This document shows positions 1 to 10,908 of a stretch of 64,000 nucleotides of DNA, one piece after another. Location: NCBI GenBank assembly GCA_016708305.1, contig JADJGB010000001.1, positions 124,001 to 188,000 of the forward strand, given 5' to 3'. Each line of letters begins with the position of its first letter. The stretch's first letter is position 1. This DNA comes from Sphingobacteriales bacterium. Its GTDB lineage: Bacteria > Bacteroidota > Bacteroidia > Chitinophagales > Chitinophagaceae. The notes under the pieces were generated by a model, which had not been told where the DNA came from, made no database searches, and saw nothing but the letters and a program-made list of their open reading frames with translations. The translations under genes and the position numbers were made by a program.

Positions 1-2046
1 TTAAAATTAAAGATGGCCTGATACAAAACATTACAATCCCCCACAACCAGGCATTTCTATCTTTTGACTTCGCCGCTTTAGATTACTCCACTCCCGACAA
101 AATAAGGTATGCTTACATGCTTGACGGGTGGGATAAAAGTTGGAGCTATTCCAAAAACAGGTCAGTAACTTATAATAATATCAAGGAAGGAAGTTATACG
201 CTCAGGATTAAATCTACAAACGCTGAAAATGATTGGAATCCAAAGGAAACCCTCCTAAAAATAACTATTTTGCCACCATGGTACCGAACACGTTGGGCGT
301 ACCTTATTTATTTTTTAGCGGCTTCAAGTGTCCTCTATTTTTATTTAAGGTATGAGGCAAATAAGCACAAACTCGAATATGAAATAAAATTGGCAAAGCA
401 AACAGCTGAAAATGAAAAGGAGTTAAGTGAGCGAAAAGCATCTTTTTTTACAAATATATCACACGAGTTCCGCACCTTGCTTACACTTATTATCAATCCA
501 ATTAATGAATTAATGCAAAAAGAGGATGAAGAGAGGCCGATGGAAGTACAGATGGCTTATAATAACTCCCGAAGGATGCTTGGGCTAGTGGATCAATTGC
601 TATTGTTCAGGAGGGTGAACGCCAACCAGCCAGACCTGAATATTGCCCCTCATAAAATATACGATTTATGCAAAGAAGTTTTTGACAGCTTTCAATATCA
701 GGCAAAGTCAAGAAAATTGGATTATACCCTAACCTGCGACAACGAAGAAATAGTGCTATATGTAGATGCCGAAAAAATAGAAATTGCGGTATTTAATCTT
801 ATATCAAATGCTATAAAATATGCTCCTCAGCAAGGATTTGTAAGGGCAGAAAATTAAAACAGCCTAAAAAGAGGTAGAAATATCAATTGCCGACAATGGC
901 AATGGTTTTTCAAGTGAAGCTGGCAACAAAATATTTAACCCTTATTATCAGGTAAAAACCCTTGAATCCAATTCAAAGCCGGGTTTTGGTATTGGCCTCA
1001 ATATTGTAAAAGGCTTTGTGGACCTACATACAGGTAAAATATCTTATAAAACAGAAAAGAGAAAAGGCACCACATTCATTATCAATTTGTTAAAAGGCGA
1101 AGATCATTTTCCAGAAAATGTTTCGCCTGTTCCACAAAATAAAAATGACGAATTGGCAAAAGAGGTAATGATGGCAAATTTTAATGGCGAAACGAATTTC
1201 CCTTCGGAACAACAAGATGAAATATTTACGATGAAGCGGAGTCTGCTTGTTGCAGAGGATGACGAGGAATTATGCCTTTATATAAAAAGTATTTTCTCAA
1301 AGGATTTTGAGGTGACTACCGTCCTGAACGGAACAGATGCCTTTGAAATGGCATCAAAAACGGTCCCCGATGTTATTATTACCGATTTAAATTTTACTGG
1401 GGGGCTAAATGGCGATGAACTTTGTAATAAATTGAAGGCAGATCCCAAATTAAAGCATATTCCGGTAATCATGGTTACCGGTGAGGGAAGCCCCGAAACC
1501 AGGTTGCGATGTATTGAAACAGGCGCTGAGGATTATATTATTAAGCCCTTTGATAAGGCTTTGCTCAAAGCAAAAGTGGCTAATTTTGTGGCATATAAAA
1601 CTAATTTGCAGCAGTATTTTTTAAATCATGTAACCCTTAAAGATGAAAAACCCGAAATTTCTGAAGAAAAAAGGGCATTTGTGGATCTTTGTGTAAAAGT
1701 GGTAGAAGAACACTTATTTGACGATCAATTTGCTGTAATTTCCTTGGCAAATGAAATGGGAATGAGCCATTCTTCTCTATATAAAAAAATAAAACAACTC
1801 TCCGGACACTCAATTAATAGTTTTGTTAGAATGATTCGCCTTAGAAAAGCAGCTCTTCTTCTTATAAATACCAATAGTAATGTAAATCAGGTAGCTTTCG
1901 ACACTGGATTTAAGGATTTAAAGCACTTTAGGGCTCAATTCAGTAAATTATTCCATTGTACTCCTTCAGAGTATATCAAAAAATACCGTACATCTTTTCA
2001 GGGAAATTTTAGAATGAAACAAAATAGCAAAAGGGAAAAAAGCTGA
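1..2046 (+). CDS. Hybrid two-component system sensor/regulator (HTCS), 5'-truncated and frameshifted
   Basis: This is the C-terminal part of a one-protein sensor kinase and transcription factor of the kind that senses oligosaccharides in the periplasm and switches on the adjacent SusCD locus. The gene enters from the left edge (reading frame open from base 3). In order it shows a Y_Y_Y domain, one membrane segment (about 285-350), a HisKA H-box (SHEFRTLLTLI, about 465-490), an HATPase whose N-box NLISNAIKY is near 795, a receiver domain (about 1230-1590) and a C-terminal AraC helix-turn-helix (about 1690-2010). The kinase domain is interrupted: the frame stops at 855-857 and coding resumes at 874 (VEISIADNGNGF). 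Adding one A in each of the A-runs near 851 and 867 restores one continuous frame, so these look like two homopolymer indels. The H-box has Leu where Pro is usual. The SusC gene follows 225 bases downstream on the same strand, so locus 1 is its likely target. Confidence 0.9.
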
Positions 2047-2271
2047 ATTCGCTAATTTTTACGAATAATACCCCTTTTATTACGATTTTGCCCCTCTATT
2101 TGCCCTCTGTCATTGTTTAATTTGCACTTGTATTTTTCACAATTGTTAATTGCTTGTGAAAGAATTTAAAAAATTTGACCAAAATTTAATCGATTTTAAC
2201 CTTTTACTTTCAATAAAATAATAAATAGTAATAATAGTTAAACCATTTTTTTAAACAAAAAAAACGATTGT

Positions 2272-5200
2272 ATGAATTTAAGATTACACGTTTCTCAAAA
2301 GAACCTAAACAAAATTTTGCTGATGTTTTGCTTTCTGTTATTAATACCCTTTACCATTAAGGCACAGCAGGCTATTAAAGGTATAGTTATAAATAATGAT
2401 GGCAAGGTCTTGGCCGGAGTTACTGTTGCTGTGTTTGGAACAAGCACAGCAACTATGACAAATGACCAGGGTGTTTATTCTATTTCAGCAACCATAGGAC
2501 AAACCCTTATTTTCACAAGTATTGGATTTGTTACCAAGGAAGTAGTTGTAGGTAGTCAAACTGAAATCAATGTTACTTTATTGGCAGAAACCGGAAAGGC
2601 AATGGATGCTGTAGTTGTAGTAGGATATGGCACCATGCGTAAGAAGGATTTAACAGGTGCGGTTACCCAAATACGCCCAGACAATTTTGCCAACGAAAAT
2701 CCCAAAACGGTGCAGGATATCCTTAGAGGCACTCCAGGATTGGCCGTGGGTTATGATGCCTCTGCTAAGGGTGGCGGATCCATGCAAATAAGGGGGCAAC
2801 GGTCAGTTTATACCGGTGGTGGACACAATGATCCGTTAATTATATTAGATGGGATGATTTTTTATGGAGAACTTTCGGAAATCAATCCTGATGATATTGG
2901 GCAGATCGATATTTTGAAAGATGCATCTGCAGCTTCTGTTTTTGGCGCTCAAGCTGCCAATGGCGTTATTCTTATAACTACTAAAAAGGGTAAAATAGGG
3001 AAGCCGATAGTAAATGTAAGCACCAATTTCGGACTTACTTCCAAGAGCGCCTATCGCACCGTATATAGCCCTGATGAGTATATGAAATTTCGCGAAAACT
3101 GGTACAAGAAAGATACTTATGGAGCAAATGCCGCAACCGGCAATTATGAACCCTATCAAACTGGTACACTGAAAGGGAAACTAGGTTATTATGATAATCC
3201 CGCTAACCTTGCGACCTTGGGGGTTTCTTTGGATACGTGGCGGGCTTATACTACCAATGCAGCAGGTGAATCGGATGCCAGTATATATGCGCGCCGCCTC
3301 AACCTGACCGATTTGGTTCTTGCAAATTATATTGCAGGCAGAACTTTCAATTGGTATAACCATACTTTCCGTACGGGATTCAACCAGGATTATAATGCAA
3401 GTTTGTCAGGTGCCAGCGATAAAATGAATTACTATTTGTCTTTCGGATACATGAAAAATGAAGGAGCCGTAACAGGAAATAAATATGGAGCGGTGCGTTC
3501 CAATATGAAAATTGACGGAAAGGTAAACAAATGGTTACAAATTGGTGCTAATATCAATTTTCAGGATCGCAGTGATGGAGATATTCAGCCCGGTTTGGGT
3601 TTGAATTATTGGGATAATAACCAAATTCGCCTTAGCCCTTATGCATCTTACAAGGATACTGCAGGCAATCTGGTGCACAGGCCTATGGGAGCCAATCAGG
3701 GTTATTCCTATAATTTTGATTTTAACAAACAGTTTGTCGCTTTGGAAAAGGGATATACCGTATTAAACAGTATTCTTACAGCAAAAATAACCCTGCCATT
3801 TAATATCACTTACCAGTTCAACGCATCACCTCGTTACCAGTTTTTTTATGACCGTTATTTCGAGTCATCCAAACATCCAGACTGGAGCAGCTCTCCAAAT
3901 GGTTTAGTGAATCGCAAACAGGCGAAGCGCTTCGATTGGTCATTGAACAATACAATTACCTGGGAACGTACTTTTGCTTCAAAACACCGCACTATTTTAA
4001 CTTTGGTGCAGGAAGCCGAAGAACGCAGGTATTGGGAAGATCTGATTCAGGCACGCAACATTCTGCCTTCTGATGCTCTTGGTTTTCATAATACAACCAA
4101 TGGCGATAAAACAAAAAGCGACTACTCTTCTTACGACGCACATCAAACCGCAGATGCCCTGTTAGCTCGTTTGTTCTATTCTTATAAAAATAAATATATG
4201 TTGACCACCTCGGTTCGCAGGGATGGTTATTCAGCATTTGGAACCAACAAACCGTATGCTACCTTCCCTTCTATTGCACTGGCTTGGTCATTTACTGATG
4301 AGAGTTTTTTCCATTGGGAGCCAATGAGTACTGGTAAACTACGTGTTTCATGGGGAAAAAACGGAAATAGATCGCTTGCCGATCCATATATTTCACTTGC
4401 AAACTTAGGTTCTGGCACAGGCAAAATGCAAGGATATATAGACAATTCTGGTAATCTTGTTAATCTGCGCTATTTGTCTGTTGACCGCCTTGCAAACCCT
4501 AACCTGCAATGGGAGAAAACAGAAGCTTACAATGTTGGGTTAGATTATGGATTCCTTAATGATCATATTTATGGTAGCATAGAATATTATGTTATGCGTA
4601 CCCATGATATGATTATGAGCCAGCGGCTGCCCGGTTTTCAGGATTTAATTCCATAGCCACCAATCTTGGGGAAGTAGCCAACAACGGATTAGAATTTAAC
4701 ATTAACTCTTTAAATATGAAGAGGGAAATATTTGAATGGAGAACAACTTTGAACATTTCTTTTAATAAAAACAAGATTTTACATCTCTACTATCAAAATG
4801 AAAACGTGTTAGACGCATCGGGTAATGTGATAGGAACGAAAGAAATGGATGATAAAACAAATGGCTGGTTTATTGACCATCCGATAAGCGCAATTTGGGA
4901 CTATCAGGTAACTGGTATTTGGCAGGCAAATGAAATAGACGAAGCAAAAAAATACGGACAGAAACCCGGAGACCCCAAAGTAGCTAATAACTTTACGGCA
5001 GATGACAAAAAGAATGCCGACGGAAGCACTACGCCGGTTTATAATGAAAAAGATAAAGTATTTATGGGCCAATGGGCACCTCCGGTAAACTGGGCGCTTC
5101 GCAATGATTTTACATTATGGAAAAACCTGAGCATTTCTTTCAACCTTTATTCATATTTGGGGCATAAAAGCCTTTCAGGAAATTATCTGAATCGAGATAA

Positions 5201-5539
5201 TGACGGTTCGTTGGTAACTAACGGGTTGAATACTTTTACCAAGGAGTACTGGACAACAGATAACCCTACAAATAAGTATGCGCGTTTGGATGCCCAGGGC
5301 CATCAGGAGTTTCATCTCCGTCAAAACTATATAATCGCTCATTTGTTCGTTTCGAAAACGCCTCAATTGGCTATTGAATACCTAAAGAATTAACCAGAAG
5401 ATATAGCATCGAAAACGTGAAAATATACGGTTCTGTACGTAATGTAGCAGTTTGGCAAAAAGACTGGGAATATGGCGACCCGGAAACCGGAGGTTTGGCA
5501 ACACGAATTTTTTCACTTGGTTTAAATGTAACTTTTTAA
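2272..5539 (+). CDS. SusC-like TonB-dependent outer-membrane transporter 1 (frameshifted)
   Basis: Imports oligosaccharides across the outer membrane together with the SusD that follows. The start at 2272 gives a signal peptide ending near residue 32 (TIKAQQ), then a carboxypeptidase-regulatory-like domain, the TonB-box region VVVVGYGT near residue 115, a plug domain (LRGTPGLAVG, IRGQRSVYTGG, LKDASAASVFGAQAANG) and the barrel. The barrel is broken. The frame stops at 4656, but GFNSIATNLGEVANNG continues in the next frame from 4641 (one T missing in the T-run near 4637). A second shift near 5297 (one G missing) moves to a frame carrying GPSGVSSPSKLYNRS and the C-terminal IFSLGLNVTF, with stop at 5537-5539. 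In that last frame an in-frame TGA interrupts GY-stop-IPKEL near 5372, where this family normally has Thr or Ser. Repaired length is about 1090 residues, normal for SusC. Confidence 0.93.
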
Positions 5540-5551
5540 ATTATTATTAAT

Positions 5552-7557
5552 ATGAACTCAATAATTTTTTCACGTAAAAGGAATTGGTTATCAGCACTTT
5601 GCCTGATAGCAGTTTTATTCGGTTCGGTATTTTTCGGAAGTTGTTCCAAAGATTTCTTGAAACCCGATCCATTATCATTCTATGAACCGGTTACCACCTT
5701 TAGCACCGAAAGTGGTTTGCAGGCAGCTTTAGCTATGTGCGACAGGCATATACGCACTTATTGGACAAGTTACGAAAACAGAAATATATCAGTTCCCATT
5801 GGCGCCGAATATTTGTTTTCAGAACTTTCCGTAGCAAGCAAAACAGACGATGCCAGCCTGTTTGCCGATGTGGCTACCAAGCTGACCCCCATTGGTGGTT
5901 CTGGCTATGATGCCGGTGATTGGGTTTCTTATTTTTGGGATCAATCCTATGAAGGTATTAAATATGCCAATACGATCACCAGCTTTATTGATAATGTGAA
6001 AGGATTAAATGAATCTACAAAAAATGCATATATAGGGAGGGCGTATTTCCATCGTTCTTTCCGATATTTGGCATTGGTTTTCCAATTTGGAGATGTTCCT
6101 TTGGTTACAAAAATCTTACAGATACCAAAGCAAAATTATGTTTCTACAAAAAAAGAAGCTATCCTGAATATGATAACGAATGACATGGAATTTGCTGTGC
6201 AATGGGTTCCTGAGCAAAAGGATATGGTTTACAAAGGAATGGTGAATAAGGGTGCCTGCAGGATGTTGCTGTCTAAATGTTATTTGGCTACAGGCCAGTT
6301 CCAAAAAGCAAAAGACCAGTTGGACATTCTGATCAACCAATCGGGATATGATTTAATGAGAAGTAATTTTGGTTCTTTTGTAAATGTATATTCACCACAA
6401 ACCTGGACAATCACTCGCAACGTGATTTGGGACTTGCACCGCCCCGAAAACAAAATGATTGCGGCAAATAAAGAAGTAATATTAGGAATGCCAAACAGGG
6501 GAGCAACTGCAGAGTCAATGATTGAATTTCTATCTATGCGTATTTTTGGGCCAAGCTTTACCAGCGGCTCTGACCTCAAAACACCCGATGGAAAACAAGC
6601 TGTACAAAATTATGCACGGAATAACAGCTCTTACCGTCAAAATTATGACTTCATACGAGCCATCGGAAGAGGAATTGAACCTGGCGCCTTACTTGGTTTG
6701 CAACAAATGGTATGTGGCATGTAAACGGACAAGATGACCAGGGCGATCTACGCCATAATAGTACAGTAGGCAACTGGGGAAGAATGGATTCCATAAAATA
6801 TAATGATCCTTCCAGTGCCTGGTTTGGTAAAAATTTGCTTTTCAGGCATCCAACAACAGGAGCGCTATTGTGTACTGACTCATTGCGGGTTTGGTTCGAC
6901 TGGCCACAATATAAAATCTATCTGCAGGATGTGGTGGCCGAAGCAAATTTGGGGGCTAACCAGTTTAATGGCGCAACAAACGGAAGTAACGCAGATTGGT
7001 ATTTATATCGTCTGGCTGAAGCCTATCTTTTACGAGCTGAAGCAAAATTTTATTTGGGAGATGCTGCCGGAGCCACAGTTGATGTCAATGAAATAAGAAA
7101 AAGAGCAGGTTGTACCCAGCTCTATACTATAGTAAACATAGGTGATATTATGAACGAACGTGCCAGAGAGTTATATTTGGAAGAATGGCGCCACATGGAA
7201 TTGAGCCGTGTTTCTTATTGCCTTGCATTGAGCGGAAAGGCCGACGAATGGGGAAATGTATATAATTTGAACACTTACGATGAGCAAGACGGAACCGATT
7301 TGTCTGGCGGTAGTTACTGGTACCAACGTGTGGTGCGTTATGGAATGTATAACAAGGGTGAAATTTCCGTTAGACCACGTACCATTAACTATAGAATGGA
7401 CAAACACAATTTATATTGGCCTATTCCCAATGCCGCTATTACAGCCAATAACAAAGGCAAACTGAGCCAAAATTTTGGGTATGACGGTTATGATGCCGCT
7501 ACTCCGAAATGGGAAGCCTGGCAGGAGGCCGTTGCAGACGAAGATAAAACGGAATAG
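5552..7557 (+). CDS. SusD-like starch-binding/nutrient-uptake lipoprotein 1 (frameshifted)
   Basis: Surface glycan-binding lipoprotein that caps the SusC barrel encoded 12 bases upstream. It has a lipoprotein signal with the lipidated Cys at residue 31 (FFGSCSKDF), then the SusD helical repeat core (YANTITSFIDNV, YIGRAYFHRSFRYLALV, FGDVPLV) and the late SusD segment LAEAYLLRAEAKFYLGDA with the motif DVNEIRKRAG. The frame ends at 6724, but coding continues from about 6688 (LTWFATNGMWHVNGQDD) to a stop at 7557. Restoring one C in the CC near 6680 joins the two parts as RGIEPWRLTWFATNG. Repaired length is about 668 residues. It is co-oriented with SusC1 and with the GH105 that starts 2 bases after it, so it belongs to the same operon. 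Confidence 0.92.
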
Positions 7558-7559
7558 AT

Positions 7560-8700
7560 ATGAAGCTCAAGTTATTCATTATTTCCGGGATGCTGTTGTT
7601 GGTGTACAATAGTTATGCTCAAAAAAATAATAAACAGAAAGTTCCTGCTAAAAAGCAGGTGCTTTCTGTTATTAACAAAGCAAATCAATATTGGCAGGCT
7701 ACGCATCCCAATCAGGGATGGGCATTTTGGGATGAAGCGGCATACCATTCCGGAAATATGGCTGTTTATGAAATTACCGGTAATAAAAAGTATAAAGACT
7801 ATTCAAAAAAATGGGCTGAGAAAAACAATTGGATGGGTGCTACCTCTGATGATAAAACTGAGTGGAAGTATAGTTATGGGGAAACGAATCAGTATGTTTT
7901 GTTTGGTGACTGGCAAATTTGTTTTCAAACCTTTATAGATTTGTACAATCTGGATAAAATAAAGAATCCTAAGAAAATAGCCAGAGCCAGAGAAGTAATG
8001 GAGTATCAGATGAGTACTCCGCAAAACGATTATTGGTGGTGGGCTGATGGACTATACATGGTGATGCCGGTGATGACGAAACTGTATAAAATTACAGGGA
8101 ATCCACAATATCTGAATAAGTTAGGTATATATTTTGAATACGCCGATTCTGTTATGTATGATTCTGTTGAAAAGATTTACTATCGAGATGCAAAATATAT
8201 CTATCCTAAGCACAAAAAGTATAAATGGTAAAAAGGATTTTTGGGCAAGAGGAAATGGATGGGTTTTTGCAGCATTACCCAAGGTTTTAAATGATCTTCC
8301 TAAAAGTGACCAGTTTCGAAGTATGTATATAGACAGGTTTAAAAACATGGCGGTCACTATCAAAAATACCCAACAGGCAGAGGGGTATTGGACTCGAAGT
8401 ATTCTGGATCCACAACATGCTCCAGGCCCCGAAACGAGCGGTACTGCATTTTTTACTTATGGATTGCTTTGGGGTATGAATAATGGCTTTTTAGATAAAA
8501 AGGAGTATGCGCCCATAGCCATAAAGGCATGGCAATATCTTACTCAGGTAGCGATTCAACCTAATGGTAAAATTGGGTATGTACAGCCAATTGGAGAAAG
8601 AGCTATTCCCGGACAAATAGTAAACAAAGAGGCAACATCGCCCTTTGGTGTAGGGGCGTTTTTGTTGGCAGCGGCAGAAATGTATAGGTATGTTCGATAA
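7560..8700 (+). CDS. GH105 unsaturated glucuronyl/galacturonyl hydrolase 1 (frameshifted)
   Basis: GH105 enzymes hydrate and release the 4,5-unsaturated uronic acid left at the end of oligosaccharides by polysaccharide lyases, in the periplasm. The protein has a signal peptide (VYNSYAQK) and an (alpha/alpha)6-barrel with GDWQICFQTFIDLYNL, EVMEYQMSTP, the active-site segment WWWADGLYMVMPVMTKLY and a C-terminal IGYVQPIGERAIPGQ. The frame stops at 8231, but removal of one A from the A5 run near 8217 joins it to NGKKDFWARGNGWVFAALPKV and on to a stop at 8700 (about 380 residues, normal length). The start codon follows the SusD stop by 2 bases, so it is in the SusCD1 operon. A close paralogue lies at 29744-30879. 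The family assignment is strong; the exact uronic acid is not visible. Confidence 0.9.
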
Positions 8701-8734
8701 GATAATTAATACAGGGAGTATAAATAATATTTTT

Positions 8735-8760
8735 TAAAATGAGCTTATTAGCTCACTTTT
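8735..8760 (+). terminator. Hairpin with T-run after GH105
   Basis: A perfect 6-bp stem (TGAGCT at 8740-8745, AGCTCA at 8750-8755) with a TATT loop is preceded by an A-run and followed by CTTTT. It lies 40 bases after the GH105 stop, in a 172-base gap before the GH127 gene. It looks like a short intrinsic terminator or attenuator. The stem is small, so confidence is moderate. Confidence 0.5.
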
Positions 8761-8872
8761 GGAACTGATTAATGGGATAACTGAGTAGTGTGAAATGAGC
8801 TATATGCCTCCTGCATAACCCCAAAGTGGATTGCTTTTCGATATTCCATCCGATCACATAAAAAAATAATAT

Positions 8873-10816
8873 ATGAAAAGAATAATATGCTGTCTGATCG
8901 TTGTGTTTTCTGCAATCCAAGTATTTTCGCAGTCTTTGGAAATTACCGATTATGCATTGCAAAAAGTCGATCTGCGTCAAGTACGGCTTACCGACAATTT
9001 CTGGCTCCCTAAAATTCAGCAAATTCAAAAGGTAACTATTCCATTTGCCTTACAAAAATGCGAAGAAAACGGTCGATTTGAAAATTTTTTAACAGCAGAA
9101 AAAGTGATAAAAGGCGGTACCGGCAAAGTATTGGGTAAAATGCCTTTTGATGATACGGATCCTTACAAAATCATAGAAGGAGCTTCTCTTACATTAGTTT
9201 CATCTCCCGATAAAGAAATTGAGTCGCTGCTTGATAAATATATTACTATCATAGCACGGGGGCAGGAACCTGATGGTTATTTGACTACCTGGCGCACCAT
9301 AAACCCAGCAGAGGCTCCTGCTACATGGGTGGGTAAGTGCAAACAACGATGGGACAATCTTGAGATGAGCCATGAACTGTACAATAGCGGACACCTGTTT
9401 GAAGCTGCTGCAACACACTATTATGCGACAGGAAAGAAAAACTTGCTAAACATTGCACTAAAAAATGCAAACCTGCTGGTTAAAGTATTTGGCGCACCTG
9501 ACAATTATGATATTCCCGGACATGAGATTGTAGAGACCGGCCTGATAAAACTCTATTTAATCACAGGTAATAGAGATTATTTCAGCCTGGCTAAGAAATT
9601 CATTGACCTGCGCGGCACATCTGAACACCGGAAACCACGTGGAGAATATTGGCAAGATGCCAAGCCTATTTTGGAACAGAGCGAGGTAGCGGGACATGCT
9701 GTTCGTGCTGTATATTTTTATGCAGGCATCACCGATGTAGCAGCTATAACGGGAGATGAAAAGTATAAAACCACTATCAAGAATTTATGGCACAACATGG
9801 TTCATCAGAAAATGTATGTGACAGGGGGAATTGGCGCAAAGCATGATGGTGAAGCTTTTGGTAAAAATTATGAATTGCCTAATCTTTCTGCTTATAATGA
9901 AACCTGTGCTGCAATAGGCGGTGTAATGTGGGCCGACAGGATGTTTCGCACTTTTGGAGATGCAGATTACTATAACGTACTGGAGCGCATGCTCTATAAT
10001 GGCGTATTGCCGGGAATTTCGCTCGATGGCAAAGCTTTCTTCTATCCTAATCCATTGGAATCTGATGGCGTGTATAAATTCAACCAGGGAAACCTTACCC
10101 GTGCGGGCTGGTTCGATTGCCCATGCTGCCCTACTAACCTGATCCGATTTTTGCCATCTATACCGGCATTAATTTATGATACAGATAAAGAAGGTATCTA
10201 CGTTAATCTGTTTGCTTCCAACAAAGCTAATTTGCGCTTTAATAACGAAGATGTAAACATTATTCAAAATACACAATATCCCTATGGAGCCAATGTGCAG
10301 TTAAGTATAAATCCAGTTAAGAAAACAACTTTTGCTCTTAAGATCCGAGTGCCGGACTGGGCAAGTGATAAGACGGTATCGCAACTGTACATTTACCAGA
10401 AACCGGTTTCAAAAGGCGTGACTTTATACGTGAATTCTAAGAAACAAAACTATCCGATTCAGTATGGCTATATAGTAATTAATAAAAAGTGGAAGAAAGG
10501 CGACAGGGTAGAAGTGCGTTTCCCATTTGAAGTAAGAAACGTTTCATCAAACTTGCTTGTTGCCGAAAATAGGGGGAAGACTGCAGTACAGTGTGGCCCA
10601 CTGGTATATTGCATGGAAAGAATTGATAATCAGGAAACATTTGATAAAGCCTTTGCTCCATCCGGTTTTGAAGTGCGTTACAATGCAAATAAATTAGGAG
10701 GTATCAACGAAATTATAGCTAAAGACCAAGCACAGCATATCTGGAATTTTATTCCCTACTTTGCCTGGTCGAACCGTGGTGCAGGGAAAATGAAAGTATG
10801 GGTTAAAAATAAATAG
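8873..10816 (+). CDS. GH127 beta-L-arabinofuranosidase-type enzyme (DUF1680)
   Basis: Predicted to remove terminal beta-L-arabinofuranose from pectic or glycoprotein glycans, in the periplasm. The 647-residue open frame is intact. It has a signal peptide (FSAIQVFSQS) and an (alpha/alpha)6-barrel carrying RGQEPDGYLTTW, YNSGHLFEAAATHYYATG and PGHEIVETGLIKLY. The metal/catalytic signature of GH127 is present: NETC near residues 342-345 and CPCC near 416-419. These match the Glu, Cys and Cys-Cys set known from the founding enzyme HypBA1, where zinc-bound cysteine acts as nucleophile. A beta-sandwich C-terminus follows (VAENRGKTAVQCGPLVY). It sits between GH105 and GH27, which fits arabinogalactan or pectic side-chain breakdown. 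Related families (GH146 and others of the DUF1680 clan) are possible alternatives. Confidence 0.88.
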   Translation: MKRIICCLIVVFSAIQVFSQSLEITDYALQKVDLRQVRLTDNFWLPKIQQIQKVTIPFALQKCEENGRFENFLTAEKVIKGGTGKVLGKMPFDDTDPYKIIEGASLTLVSSPDKEIESLLDKYITIIARGQEPDGYLTTWRTINPAEAPATWVGKCKQRWDNLEMSHELYNSGHLFEAAATHYYATGKKNLLNIALKNANLLVKVFGAPDNYDIPGHEIVETGLIKLYLITGNRDYFSLAKKFIDLRGTSEHRKPRGEYWQDAKPILEQSEVAGHAVRAVYFYAGITDVAAITGDEKYKTTIKNLWHNMVHQKMYVTGGIGAKHDGEAFGKNYELPNLSAYNETCAAIGGVMWADRMFRTFGDADYYNVLERMLYNGVLPGISLDGKAFFYPNPLESDGVYKFNQGNLTRAGWFDCPCCPTNLIRFLPSIPALIYDTDKEGIYVNLFASNKANLRFNNEDVNIIQNTQYPYGANVQLSINPVKKTTFALKIRVPDWASDKTVSQLYIYQKPVSKGVTLYVNSKKQNYPIQYGYIVINKKWKKGDRVEVRFPFEVRNVSSNLLVAENRGKTAVQCGPLVYCMERIDNQETFDKAFAPSGFEVRYNANKLGGINEIIAKDQAQHIWNFIPYFAWSNRGAGKMKVWVKNK

Positions 10817-10908
10817 CTTTTTCTTTATACGGTATTTAGAAGTTTTTCGAAAAATAAATTACTCCAACTATTGTGGTCAGATATTTCCACTTAATAAAAA
10901 ATAAATAA

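Noticed and set aside
2845..3159. Minus-strand frames inside SusC1 and comparable antisense frames throughout the window
   Set aside because: They lie opposite strongly supported + strand genes and have no recognisable motifs or signal peptides.
10817..10908. Terminator at TTTTTCGAAAAA between GH127 and GH27
   Set aside because: It is a palindrome without a loop or T-tail; the evidence is too weak.
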